Positions 47,585 to 57,003 of a stretch of 64,000 bases of DNA are shown in pieces (the stretch's first letter is position 1; each line of letters starts with the position of its first letter). Origin of the DNA: DASPHG01 sp963849605 (GTDB lineage Bacteria > Actinomycetota > Thermoleophilia > Solirubrobacterales > Thermoleophilaceae). The stretch lies in contig CAWKHX010000015.1 in NCBI GenBank assembly GCA_963849605.1, positions 186,001 to 250,000 of the forward strand, written 5' to 3'. Made by a program: the position numbers and the translations under genes. The notes under the pieces were generated by a model that was not told the DNA's origin, searched no databases, and saw nothing but the letters and a program-made list of their open reading frames with translations.

Positions 47585-50500
47585 ATGCCGGATCCGCTCG
47601 ACGGCCTGAATGACGCGCAAGCGCAGGCCGTCACGCACCTCGAGGGGCCGGCCCTCGTGATCGGCGGCGCCGGGACCGGCAAGAGCGAGGCGCTCGCGCG
47701 CCGATTCGCGTGGCTCGCGGCCCAGGGGACCTCGCCGGACACGATTCTCGCGCTCAGCCCGTCAGCGGGCGGCGCGGCAAGGCTGCGGACCCGGATCGAG
47801 GAGCTGCTGGAGCCACCGTGGGAGGAGCTGCACGTCACGACGCTGCCGGACTTCTGCTGCCGGCTGCTCCGCGACGAGGCGCACGAGGCGAGCGTCGACC
47901 CGTTCTTCTCGCGCGTGAGCAGGGCGGAGCGGCTCGCGCTGCTGCTCGAACGGATCGACGACCTGACACTGCGCACACACGAGATCCGCGGCAACCCGGT
48001 CCCGCTGCTCGTCGGCTTCCTCGAGCGGATCGACGTGCTGAAGAGCGAGATGATCACCGCCGACCGCTACGTCGAGCACGCCCGAAGCCTCCGCGAGTCG
48101 AGCGAGACGGCTGACGATGCCTCGCGTGCGCACGCCGCGCGCGAGGTCGAGTTCGCCGGCCTGTACGCCGACCATGACCGGCTCGTGCGCGAGAGCGGCG
48201 GGCTCGACAGCGGCGACCTTGTGCTGCGCACATTCAGCCTCCTTCACGAGCGCCCCGACGTGCGTCTGCGCGCGTCGGAGCGATTCGCGCATGTGCTCGT
48301 CGACGACTTCCAGGACGTGGACTTCGCCGAGGGACTCGTGGTGCACCTCCTGTGCCAGGAGCACAGGCGCATATGGGCGGCCGGCGACGACGATCAGGGC
48401 ATCAACCGCTTCAGGGCGGCCTCGCGGAAGAACTTCCGGGACTTCCGGCTCGAGTACTCGGACGCTGCCCTCTTCAAGCTGCCCGTGAGCCAGCGCTGCG
48501 CGGGCCCGATCCTGGCCGCGGCGCAGACCGTGGTCGCGGCCGGCGGCCAGCCGCGCATCGAGAAGGAGCTGCGCGGCCCCGCCGACGGCGCGCTCAGCTT
48601 CTGGCGCTGCCAGTCGCCGCGCGCGGAGGCACAGGCGATCGCCGCGGCCGTCGACAAGCTGATCCAGGAAGGCGTCGAGCCCGAGGACGTCGGAGTGTTC
48701 GTGCGGTCGGTGCGCGACGACGGCACCATGCTGGCCGCGGCGCTCGAGGAGCGCGGGGTGCCCGCGCGGCTGTCAGGCACGTCGGCGTACTTCCAGCGCC
48801 TCGAGGTGCGCGACCTGCTTGCCTGGCTGCGCCTGCTCGCCGATCCGGGCGACTCGGGCGCCGTCGTGCGCGCGCTGTCGCGGCCGCCGGTCGAGTTGCG
48901 CTCCGTCGACATCGCCCGCCTGACCCAGCTCACCCGCCGGCGCAAGCTCGACATGATCTCGGGAGTCGCCGCCGCGTGCGAGGGCCCGCAGCTGTCGCAG
49001 GAGGGGCGCGACCGCGCGCTCGCGTTCCTGCGCCTGCACCGGCGCGCGGCGAGAGCGTTCGAGTCGATGCAGCCGGACGCGTTCGTGCACCGGCTGATCG
49101 AGCGCATCGGCATCCGCCGCCAGCAGCTGTTCGCCTCGCAGGCGGACACCGCGGAGCGGCTGGCCAACATCTCGAAGCTCGTCGACATGGCGAGTGCATA
49201 CGTTCGCCGCTACCCGCAGGGAACCCCGCGCGATTTTGCGCGCTACCTGACGGCCGTGGCCGAGGCCGGCCTGCCTGAGGACGAGGTCGTCCCCGCCGGC
49301 CTGCCGAGCAGCGTCGCGATCGTCTCGATGCACGCCGCCCGCGACATGGAGGTCACGCATGCGTTCGTCGCGGGGCTCGACGCGGCCGCACTTCCCGGCA
49401 CCGCCCGCCGCCGCGGCGACGGCGTGCCGGACGCGCTCCTGCGCGAGACGCTGCCGCCCGACGGCCCCGACGTCCACGAGGCGCTCATGCGGAGGCTGCT
49501 CCACGTCGGGATGACGCGCGCGCGCAAGAGCGTCGTCCTTTCCTGGGCCGAGGACACTCAGGGCGCGCGGCCGTCGCCCTTCTACGAGGAGGCGCGCGTG
49601 GCGGCTGGCGCGACCGAGGAGTTCCACGAGGAGCAGCTGTTCGGGCCCGCGGAGGGTCTACACGCGACGTTCCGGATGATGCGGGACGAGGTGCTCGACT
49701 CCGTTTCGCGCGTGGCGGGACGCCTCGGCGAGATGCGGCTCGACACCTACATGGACGTCGCCTCGGCCAACGTCCGGTTCCTCGAGCTGCTCAAGGTCGC
49801 CGCGCTCGTCGAGCGCACCAAGGAGGGCCAGACGGTCGCCGAGGCGCTGCCGGAGATCAACGAGCTGCTGCTCCAGGCGTCGACACCCGAGGAGCGCGAG
49901 TTGTTCGTCACCTCTGCCCTCGACGAGTACCTGCGCGACGAGGAGGCCGACACGCACCGGCGCGCCCGGGCGATCGGCGGCGACGACGAGCAGTCGCTCG
50001 ATGCGTTCATCCCGCGCCGCGGTGACGGCCTGATGCTGTCGGCGTCTGACATCGAGACCTACCGCCTCTGTCCGCTCAAGTACAAGTTCGCGCGCGTCTT
50101 CCGGATCCCGCAGGAGCCGACGATCAACCAGCGCTTCGGGATCGTGGTCCACCAGGTGCTCGAGCGCTTCCACGCGGGCGGCGGCGGATCGCTCGACACG
50201 CTGATGCAGCTGTTCGAGGCGTCGTGGCGGCGGAGCGGCTTCGGCGACTCGAACGACGACCTTCAGTTCCGCGCGAAGGCGGTCGCGGCTCTCACCCGCT
50301 ACTGGGAGCTCGACCAGAAGCGCGCCGGCAAGCCGGTGTGGTTCGAGCGCGGCTTCTCGTTCAAGCTCGGGCCCCATCTCGTGCGCGGGCGGGTCGATCG
50401 CGTCGACGAGCTGCCGGACGGCTCGTTCGAATTGATCGACTACAAGACGGGCCGCCCGAAGTCGGAGGACGACCTGCGCGACGACGTCCAACTGTCGCTG

Positions 50501-50737
50501 TACCAGCTCGCCGCGCGCGAGTCGTGGGACGTCGATGCCCGCGCCGGCTCCTACTACTACGTGCTCGACAACGAGAAGGTGCCGGTCGCGCACTCCGACG
50601 ACGAGCTTGCGCGCGTGAAGGCGACCGTCGAGGAGATCGCCGACGGCATCCTCAAGCAGGAGTTCGAGCCGAAGCCGAGCTACGAGCTCTGCTCGTTCTG
50701 CGACTACCGCATCATCTGCCCGGCAGCGGAGAAGTGA
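47585..50737 (+). CDS. UvrD/AddA-type helicase with C-terminal PD-(D/E)XK nuclease
   Basis: A 1050-residue protein. Residues of about 1-650 form an SF1A helicase: Walker A GGAGTGKSEALARRF, VLVDDFQDVDFAEG (motif II), and MTRARKSVVLSW (motif VI). The C-terminal 300 residues are a RecB-like nuclease (VRGRVDRVDELPDGSFELIDYKTGRP) with Cys residues around it (YRLCPLKYKFARVF and CSFCDYRIICP) that would bind an iron-sulfur cluster as in AddB/AdnB. The predicted role is double-strand break end resection or UvrD-like repair. It is a single chain of the kind seen in actinobacterial AdnAB-like machinery. Confidence 0.9.
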   Translation: MPDPLDGLNDAQAQAVTHLEGPALVIGGAGTGKSEALARRFAWLAAQGTSPDTILALSPSAGGAARLRTRIEELLEPPWEELHVTTLPDFCCRLLRDEAHEASVDPFFSRVSRAERLALLLERIDDLTLRTHEIRGNPVPLLVGFLERIDVLKSEMITADRYVEHARSLRESSETADDASRAHAAREVEFAGLYADHDRLVRESGGLDSGDLVLRTFSLLHERPDVRLRASERFAHVLVDDFQDVDFAEGLVVHLLCQEHRRIWAAGDDDQGINRFRAASRKNFRDFRLEYSDAALFKLPVSQRCAGPILAAAQTVVAAGGQPRIEKELRGPADGALSFWRCQSPRAEAQAIAAAVDKLIQEGVEPEDVGVFVRSVRDDGTMLAAALEERGVPARLSGTSAYFQRLEVRDLLAWLRLLADPGDSGAVVRALSRPPVELRSVDIARLTQLTRRRKLDMISGVAAACEGPQLSQEGRDRALAFLRLHRRAARAFESMQPDAFVHRLIERIGIRRQQLFASQADTAERLANISKLVDMASAYVRRYPQGTPRDFARYLTAVAEAGLPEDEVVPAGLPSSVAIVSMHAARDMEVTHAFVAGLDAAALPGTARRRGDGVPDALLRETLPPDGPDVHEALMRRLLHVGMTRARKSVVLSWAEDTQGARPSPFYEEARVAAGATEEFHEEQLFGPAEGLHATFRMMRDEVLDSVSRVAGRLGEMRLDTYMDVASANVRFLELLKVAALVERTKEGQTVAEALPEINELLLQASTPEERELFVTSALDEYLRDEEADTHRRARAIGGDDEQSLDAFIPRRGDGLMLSASDIETYRLCPLKYKFARVFRIPQEPTINQRFGIVVHQVLERFHAGGGGSLDTLMQLFEASWRRSGFGDSNDDLQFRAKAVAALTRYWELDQKRAGKPVWFERGFSFKLGPHLVRGRVDRVDELPDGSFELIDYKTGRPKSEDDLRDDVQLSLYQLAARESWDVDARAGSYYYVLDNEKVPVAHSDDELARVKATVEEIADGILKQEFEPKPSYELCSFCDYRIICPAAEK

Positions 50738-50810
50738 TCCGCGGGCATCCTGCCCGCGTTCTGATGGGAAAGCGGCATCCGGCCTTCGTGACCGGCCGCT
50801 TCGCGGCCTC

Positions 50811-51728
50811 TTAGCTCTCGGGACCGCGCTGTTTCAGGTAGCGCTGGAAGTCGCGCGCGATTGAGTCGGCTGAGGGGAGCCGGTCTGGCAGCGCGTCGTC
50901 CTGCACGTCGTCCATTCGCTCCTCGAGCTGCTCCACGAACGCCTTCACGTCGGGGTCGCTCGCGACGGCGTCGTTCACCTGGCGCTCGTAGTCGGCGGCG
51001 GCCTCCTCGAGCGGCGCGGCGTCGACGGCCAGGCCGACAAGCCCCTCGAAGCCGCGGATCAGCGCGAGCGCCGCCTTGGGGTTGGGCGCGGCGGCCACGT
51101 AGTGCGGAACAGACGCCCAGAGGCTCGCCGACGGCATGCCGTGCTGCTGGCACGCATGGTGCAGCGCACCGACGACGCCCGTCGGGCCCTCGTAGCTCGA
51201 GCGCTGGAAGCCGAGGTGGGAGACGAGCGAGTCGTCAGAGGCGAAGCCGGTGACCCCGACCGGCCGCGTGTGCGGCACGTCGGCGAGCAGGGCGCCGAGG
51301 GTCACGACGAGCTCTACGCCCAGCGCCTCGGCGACGCTGATGATCGCCTCGTTGAACGCGCGCCATCTGAGCGACGGCTCGGTGCCGGTCATCAGCAGGA
51401 GGTCGCGCTCGGCCGCCGGGACGTGTGCGGCATGGAAGGTGTTGGACGGCCACTCGACGACGCGCGTGCGCCCGTCGACCAGGCGGATCGTCGGTCGCAC
51501 CGCCGTGAAGTCGAAGAACTCCTCGGGGTCGATGTCGGCGACCTCGTTGCCGCCGAAGTCGCCCAGGATCAGGCCGAGGGCGGCCGAGGCCGCCTCCCCC
51601 GCGTCGTTCCATCCGTTGAACGCGCACACCAGCACCGGGTCACGAAGCTGCGGCCGGCTCTTCCACCGGATCGGGTCCATCGACAGGGACGGTACCCGGT
51701 CACGGTCGTGCTGACGCGGATCGGCCAT
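50811..51728 (-). CDS. PAC2-family protein
   Basis: A 305-residue protein of the PAC2 (proteasome assembly chaperone-like) family. FNGWNDAGEAASAALGLILGDFG is the characteristic N-terminal segment; VVTLGALLADVPHTRPVGVTGFAS and GPTGVVGALHHACQQHGMPSASLWASVPHYVAAAPNPKAALALIRGFE continue. Actinobacterial members are of unknown function; links with proteasome assembly are by family only. ATG at 51728 is used; an ATG at 51680 (MDPIRWK) is a possible alternative. Confidence 0.86.
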   Translation of the reverse strand: MADPRQHDRDRVPSLSMDPIRWKSRPQLRDPVLVCAFNGWNDAGEAASAALGLILGDFGGNEVADIDPEEFFDFTAVRPTIRLVDGRTRVVEWPSNTFHAAHVPAAERDLLLMTGTEPSLRWRAFNEAIISVAEALGVELVVTLGALLADVPHTRPVGVTGFASDDSLVSHLGFQRSSYEGPTGVVGALHHACQQHGMPSASLWASVPHYVAAAPNPKAALALIRGFEGLVGLAVDAAPLEEAAADYERQVNDAVASDPDVKAFVEQLEERMDDVQDDALPDRLPSADSIARDFQRYLKQRGPES

Positions 51729-51776
51729 TCGTCCAGCGTGCGGTTAAGGAACGCCGTGTCGGGGCAGGCCCTAGCC

Positions 51777-51998
51777 ATGACATCCGGAATCTCACTGTTT
51801 CTGATCGCGGTCGGCGCGATCCTCTACTTCGCCGTCAACGCCAGCGTGTCCGGGCTCGAGATCGACACCGTCGGCCTGATCCTGATGATCGTCGGCGCGG
51901 TCGGGTTCCTCTGGTCGATGCTCGTGCTGTACGGCGTGCGCGGCCGCAGGGACGAAGTCGCGCCCGCCGACGAGGTCATTCGCGAGCGGCGCTACTAG
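51777..51998 (+). CDS. Small two-helix membrane protein (DUF6458-like)
   Basis: A 73-residue protein with two hydrophobic helices (ISLFLIAVGAILYFAVNA and VGLILMIVGAVGFLWSMLVLYGV) joined by a short SVSGLEIDT loop and a charged tail. The arrangement matches a small actinobacterial family of membrane proteins of unknown function. The ATG at 51777 was chosen; the longer frame upstream is antisense to the PAC2 gene. Confidence 0.72.
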   Translation: MTSGISLFLIAVGAILYFAVNASVSGLEIDTVGLILMIVGAVGFLWSMLVLYGVRGRRDEVAPADEVIRERRY

Positions 51999-52026
51999 AC
52001 GCCGCCCGCGAAGACCCCAACTCGGT

Positions 52027-53364
52027 TCAGGCTGCGGTCTTCGCCACCACTTTTTGGTCCGACATCCGTCTCGCCGGGGTAAGCACGACCGTCCCGCCGG
52101 CATGCGGGCTGATCGTTATCGCCCGCCGGCGGGGCGTCTCCATGCCCGCTCCGGCCGGCTGCAGGGTGCTCTGTGCGAACACCGCCTTCAGCACGAGCTT
52201 CATCTCGAGCTGGGCGAAGCTCGCGCCCAGGCACCGGCGTCGCCCGCCGCCGAACGGGATCCACGTGTAGGTGCCGGGGGACTCGTCGAGGAAGCGCTCG
52301 GGGCGGAACTCGTACGGGTCGGGGTAGATCTCGGGGTCGTGCTGCACGAGGTACGCGCTCGCCACCAGCAGGATGTCGGTCGGGTAATCCCAGCCGCCGA
52401 TCGTGACGGGCTTCTTCACGAGCCGCGGCGCGGCGTTGGGGATGACCGGCCGGCGCCGTAGCGCCTCCTGGATCGTCGCCGTGACGTAGGCATCGTCGTC
52501 CGAGTCCGCCTCCTCGGCGAGCCGCTCGGCCACCCGCGGCGTGCGGGCGATCCGCTCGAACGCCCACGCGAGTGCGGACGCGGTCGTCTCGTGCCCGGCC
52601 ACCAGCAGCGTCATCAGCTCGTCGCGCACCTCGATGTCCGACATCGGCGACCCGTCCTCGTGCCGCGCCTCCAGCAGCATCGACAGGATGTCGTCGCGGT
52701 CCTCGGCGGCGGCACGGCGCTCCTCGATCAGCTCGTAGATCAACGCGTCGGTCTCGGCGATCAGCCGGTCGAAGCGACCCCAGGGTCCGAAGCCGAACGG
52801 CGCACGCTGCAGCTGCGGGATCAGGCTGAGGGGCTTCGCCCCGATGTCGAGGACCTCGGTCAGCCGGCTGCGGATCCCCTCGAGGCGCGGGCCCGGGTCG
52901 AGTCCGAAGACCGCGCGCAGGATTACCTCGAGGGTCAGCGCCTGAAGCCGGCGGTGAAGCGCGATCGGCGTGTCGCGCGGCCAGCTCTCCACCTCGCGCT
53001 CGGTGACCTCGGCGACGAGGCCGGAGAGCCTCTCCATCTTCTCGCCGTGGAACGCCGGGAGCATCAGCTTGCGCTGCGACAGATGCGCGCTCTCGTCGAG
53101 CAGGATCACGGAGTTCTTCCCGACGACCGGCTCGAGGATGTTCGCGCCCTCGCCGGGATGGAGGACGTCCGCGGGCGCGGTGAAGACCTCCTTGATCTCG
53201 GCCGGGTCCGCCAGCATCACGAACGGCGGGACTCCCAGGAGCCGGATGGTGAAGCGCTTGCCGAACCGGTCGCGCTGGCGCTCGAGGTACGCCAGCGGGC
53301 GGTTCCACCACGCGATCGTCTGGATCAGGGACGGCGCGGACGGACCTGGCGGCAGTGCTGGCAT
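52027..53364 (-). CDS. Cytochrome P450
   Basis: A 445-residue P450. The heme-binding loop is FGGGRRRCLGASFAQLEMKLVL with the axial Cys; the I-helix motif is LLVAGHETTASAL and the PERF-type segment is FRPERFLDE. The N-terminus has no membrane anchor, so it is a soluble class I type. Its substrate is unknown. Electron partners are not adjacent; the FdxA-like ferredoxin at 44310 is a candidate. The start is ATG with GGAGGAG a few bases upstream. Confidence 0.93.
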   Translation of the reverse strand: MPALPPGPSAPSLIQTIAWWNRPLAYLERQRDRFGKRFTIRLLGVPPFVMLADPAEIKEVFTAPADVLHPGEGANILEPVVGKNSVILLDESAHLSQRKLMLPAFHGEKMERLSGLVAEVTEREVESWPRDTPIALHRRLQALTLEVILRAVFGLDPGPRLEGIRSRLTEVLDIGAKPLSLIPQLQRAPFGFGPWGRFDRLIAETDALIYELIEERRAAAEDRDDILSMLLEARHEDGSPMSDIEVRDELMTLLVAGHETTASALAWAFERIARTPRVAERLAEEADSDDDAYVTATIQEALRRRPVIPNAAPRLVKKPVTIGGWDYPTDILLVASAYLVQHDPEIYPDPYEFRPERFLDESPGTYTWIPFGGGRRRCLGASFAQLEMKLVLKAVFAQSTLQPAGAGMETPRRRAITISPHAGGTVVLTPARRMSDQKVVAKTAA

Positions 53365-53463
53365 CGCTGGCTCTCCTCCTCTGGCTCTCGCCGCAAGCTA
53401 ACCGGGGTTACGTGGCGGCGTGTGGGAATGGTCACACACACGCCCTACCCTGGTCCGGTGCGG

Positions 53464-55203
53464 ATGCGCCCACCCGCCCTGGGAGTCGGCGCCGCGTGCC
53501 TGCTGCTCGGTCTCGGAGCGGCGCCGGCCTACGCGGCCGATCCGGTGATCGCCGCTGCGGGTGACATCGCGTGCGCACCCACGGGTACTCCGAACGCGGA
53601 TCCCAACTTCAACAACGGGGACGGGCAGAACGGGTTCTGCAGCCAGAAGCACACTTCGGACCTCCTCGTGGGCGCAGGCCTCGACCGCGTGCTGGCGCTG
53701 GGTGACAACCAGTACGCCAGGGGCACCGCTGCGGAGTTCCAGGGCTCCTACGCCCCGAGCTGGGGACGGCCAGAGATCAAGTCGATCACGCGACCGGTGA
53801 TCGGCAATCACGAATACCGCCCCGACTACACCACCGGTGACACCACGGGCAAGGGCTACTTCGACTACTTCAACGGGGTCGGCCAGGACAACGGGCCGGC
53901 CGGCGAACGCGGCAAGGGCTACTACAGCTTCGACATCGGCAGCTGGCACGTGATTGCACTCAACTCGATGTGCGACCACCTCCCCGGGGACTGCGCGGCG
54001 GGCTCCCCACAGGAGCAGTGGCTGCGCCAGGACCTCGCGGACAACCCGGCCTCCTGCACGCTCGCCTACTGGCACCATCCTCAGTTCCACTCGGGGCCGA
54101 ACGAGCCCGACTTCGACACGACCGCCTTCTGGGAGGCGCTCCACGACGCAGGTGGGGAGCTCGTCCTGAACGGCCACCGCCACGCGTACGAGCGGTTCGC
54201 CCCGCAGGACCCGCAGGGAAACGCGGACCCGACGTACGGCGTGCGCGAGTTCATCGTGGGCACAGGCGGCCACAGCCACGCCTCCGAGGACGGAACGACC
54301 CAACCGAACAGCGAGTTCAGGGACCGGACTCAATTCGGGGTTCTCAAGTTGACCCTCCATCCGAACGGCTACGAGTGGGCGTTCGTGACGGAGGCCGGCA
54401 CGACGTTCGATTCGGGCTCGGGCTCGTGCCACGGCGCGCCCGATGACACGCCGCCGCAGACGACGATCACCTCGGGTCCGACCGGAACCACCTCGGCGAC
54501 CTCGGCGACGTTCTCGTTCTCGTCCTCCGAGGCGGGCTCTGCCTTCGCATGCCGGCTCGACGGCGGGCTTTGGGCGGGATGCACGGCGCCGTCCACCACC
54601 GGCTGGCTCCCATCGGGTGCCCACTCGTTCGAGGTTCGCGCCACGGATGCCGCCGGCAACACGGACCCGACGCCGGCTGTACGCAACTGGTCGGTTGAAC
54701 GCGAACCGGCCCCCTCGACGCCGCCGGGGGAGTCGCCCGAGCTGTTCGACACGCTCCGCCCCGCGAGCTACGAGATCGTCAAGGGCGACGTGTATCGGAG
54801 GCGGGGCCGCCTGCGGCGCCTGTACCGCAACGACGGCAGGCGCCTCGAGGTGCTCGCGGACCTCAAGCGCTCGGGCGGATACCGCTCGGTCTTCGAGGTC
54901 TTCACCGCTGTCGACGCGAACCAACTCGCGACACTGGACTCACTCGCACTCGATTTCAACGGGGGCACGAGCGCTCGCCATGCGGCATTCGTAGTGAAGG
55001 TGTTCAACTACCGCACCCGGCGATGGGTGAAGGTCTACGGACCGCGCACGGGCCGGCGCGACCGCAGCTTCGACTGGTCCGTCTCGGCGTTCGCGGACGA
55101 CTACCTGTCGCGCAAGCGGCACCTTCCGGCTCCGCGTCAAGGCGAAGGGGAGCAATCCCTTCCGCACGAGGACCGATCTCGTCCGGCTGACCGTCGCTAC
55201 TGA
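53464..55203 (+). CDS. Secreted metallophosphoesterase with Ig-like domain (3' frameshift likely)
   Basis: About 579 residues. After a signal peptide (LGVGAACLLLGLGAAPAYA) comes a calcineurin-type phosphoesterase: AAGDIAC, LGDNQY, GNHEY, YWHHPQFHSG and NGHRHAYERF hold the metal ligands. A bacterial Ig-like domain follows (residues of about 320-420, with FSFSSSEAGSAFACRLDGG) and then a beta-rich C-terminal region. Near 55114 one extra A seems to shift the frame: the other frame gives SGTFRLRVKAKGSNPFRTRTDLVRLTVATDP and stops at 55210, a much more natural end. It probably hydrolyses extracellular phosphodiesters. ATG 53464 is preferred over ATG 53428 and GTG 53458. Confidence 0.82.
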   Translation: MRPPALGVGAACLLLGLGAAPAYAADPVIAAAGDIACAPTGTPNADPNFNNGDGQNGFCSQKHTSDLLVGAGLDRVLALGDNQYARGTAAEFQGSYAPSWGRPEIKSITRPVIGNHEYRPDYTTGDTTGKGYFDYFNGVGQDNGPAGERGKGYYSFDIGSWHVIALNSMCDHLPGDCAAGSPQEQWLRQDLADNPASCTLAYWHHPQFHSGPNEPDFDTTAFWEALHDAGGELVLNGHRHAYERFAPQDPQGNADPTYGVREFIVGTGGHSHASEDGTTQPNSEFRDRTQFGVLKLTLHPNGYEWAFVTEAGTTFDSGSGSCHGAPDDTPPQTTITSGPTGTTSATSATFSFSSSEAGSAFACRLDGGLWAGCTAPSTTGWLPSGAHSFEVRATDAAGNTDPTPAVRNWSVEREPAPSTPPGESPELFDTLRPASYEIVKGDVYRRRGRLRRLYRNDGRRLEVLADLKRSGGYRSVFEVFTAVDANQLATLDSLALDFNGGTSARHAAFVVKVFNYRTRRWVKVYGPRTGRRDRSFDWSVSAFADDYLSRKRHLPAPRQGEGEQSLPHEDRSRPADRRY

Positions 55204-55221
55204 CCCATAGAATCCCGCGCC

Positions 55222-57003
55222 GTGCGGGCGCTATCGGAGCCAAGCCGGCTCGCAGCGGCCGTATTCCTGCTGCTCGTCGTAGCCACAATCGGCGCGTTCT
55301 TCGCGGCGCAACGGCTGAAGCACCAGGATCCGCTCCTGCGCTACCGCGCGAGCGACCGCGCCTTCTCGCCGAACGGTGACGGGATCAAGGACACGGCGCG
55401 GATCCGGTTCAGGCTGCCCGAGGCCGACGATGTGACCGTCACGATCCTGGACGAGGACGGCGGCACCGTCGCCCGGCTCGCGAACAACAAGCCGCTCGGA
55501 AAGGGCGCGCAGCTCTTCAGGTGGGACGGGCGCACCGACGACGGCCTGCTCGCGCCGGAGGACGAGTACCGCGTTCGCGTCGGCCTGCGCAACGAGGGCC
55601 GCACGAACACCCTGCCGCGCAGCATCAAGCTCGACCTCCAATCGCCGCGACCCCGGATCGCGGCCGTCGACGCGCCAGCGCACAGGCCGATCGTGATCGA
55701 CGGCCTCGAGCGGCGGCGCGCCGTCGCGAAGGTGGAGGCTCCCGCGCGCAAGCCGCGCTTTTCCGTCTGGCGCACGGACAGGGCGAAGCCCAGCGAGGTG
55801 GTCGAGCGGCTCCCGAACACCGGCAAGCGGCGCGCGCAATGGAACGGCCGGATCGACGGCAGCCTCGCGCCGTCCGGCACGTACATGATCACGGTGGAGG
55901 CGCAGGACCGCGCGGGCAACCGCGGCTCCGCGCCGGTGAGGCTGCCACCGCCTCGCACGGGCAAGGCCGAGGGCGGCGTCGGCGTGCTCGTGCGGCCGGT
56001 CGCGATCATGCCGCCGCTCGCGCCTGTCGGGTCCGGCGTCGTCGCGCACGTGGAGGTGGACGCAGGCGGGCGACGCTACGACTGGTCGCTCAGGCGACTG
56101 GACGGCGACCGCGTGGCACACGGCAGGTCAGCCACCACCCGGCTCGCGCTGCGCATGCCCAACGGGCCGGCGACGGCGTTCATCGTGACCGTCAGGACGC
56201 GTGCCGCGACGGCGCGCGCGGTGCTGCCGGTCGCCGCTCCGAAGCCGCGTCCGGTGCTCGTCGTCCTGCCGGCGCTCACATGGGAGGGACGGAACGACGT
56301 CGACGACAACGGGGACGGGCTGCCCGACTCGCTCGCCCGCGATCGCCAGGCGCGTGTCGAGCGGCCCTTTGCGCGCGGGCGGCTGCCGATCGGCTTCAAA
56401 CAGAGCGAGGCGATGCTGCTCGCATACCTCGACCGCCAGCAGTTGCGCTACGAGCTCACGACCGACCTCGTGCTGGCCCGGGCGGGCGGCGCCCCGCTCG
56501 GCGACCACGAGGGCGTGATCCTCGCGGGCGACGTTCGCTGGCTGCCGGAGGCGCTCGGCGACCGGCTGCGGGACTTCGTCCGCGGCGGTGGGCGGGTGTT
56601 CTCGACCGGGATCGACTCGCTCCATCGGACGATGGCGCTCGGCGCGGAGACGATGAGCTCACCGTCCGAGCGGTCCGAGCGCGACTTCCTCGAGGCGGAC
56701 GTGGCGCCGCCGGTCGACGGAACGACCGCGCTGAACGCCCAGACCGACGAGATCAACCTCTTCACCGGCACCGCCGGCAGCCTCGGCACGTGGCACGGCT
56801 GGGAAGAGACCGGCGACGTCGGCGCGGGCCGGCTCGTCGCGACCGCGGTGGAGGATGGCGGCGCGGATGTGTTCGTCGCGTACCGGCTCGGACGCGGCCT
56901 CGTGATCCGGCCGGGGGTGCGCGGGTGGAACGCGGCGCTCGACGACGACGTCGCGCCGCCCGCGACGACGACCAGGCGGATATGGACGCTTCTGCACCGC
57001 TAG
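55222..57003 (+). CDS. Membrane-anchored protein with FlgD-type Ig-like domains
   Basis: A 593-residue protein with one N-terminal transmembrane segment (AAAVFLLLVVATIGAFFAA). Outside it are two Ig-like domains; SPNGDGIKDTARIRFRLPEADDVTVTILDEDG is a FlgD-type Ig motif. A Ca-loop-like DVDDNGDGLPDSL occurs near residue 360. The C-terminal half (VILAGDVRWLPEALGDRLRDFVRGGGRVFSTG) resembles the glutamine-amidotransferase-like domain of N,N-dimethylformamidase-type proteins. The role may be wall-associated recognition or processing. It overlaps the O-antigen ligase gene by 22 bp. Confidence 0.7.
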   Translation: MRALSEPSRLAAAVFLLLVVATIGAFFAAQRLKHQDPLLRYRASDRAFSPNGDGIKDTARIRFRLPEADDVTVTILDEDGGTVARLANNKPLGKGAQLFRWDGRTDDGLLAPEDEYRVRVGLRNEGRTNTLPRSIKLDLQSPRPRIAAVDAPAHRPIVIDGLERRRAVAKVEAPARKPRFSVWRTDRAKPSEVVERLPNTGKRRAQWNGRIDGSLAPSGTYMITVEAQDRAGNRGSAPVRLPPPRTGKAEGGVGVLVRPVAIMPPLAPVGSGVVAHVEVDAGGRRYDWSLRRLDGDRVAHGRSATTRLALRMPNGPATAFIVTVRTRAATARAVLPVAAPKPRPVLVVLPALTWEGRNDVDDNGDGLPDSLARDRQARVERPFARGRLPIGFKQSEAMLLAYLDRQQLRYELTTDLVLARAGGAPLGDHEGVILAGDVRWLPEALGDRLRDFVRGGGRVFSTGIDSLHRTMALGAETMSSPSERSERDFLEADVAPPVDGTTALNAQTDEINLFTGTAGSLGTWHGWEETGDVGAGRLVATAVEDGGADVFVAYRLGRGLVIRPGVRGWNAALDDDVAPPATTTRRIWTLLHR

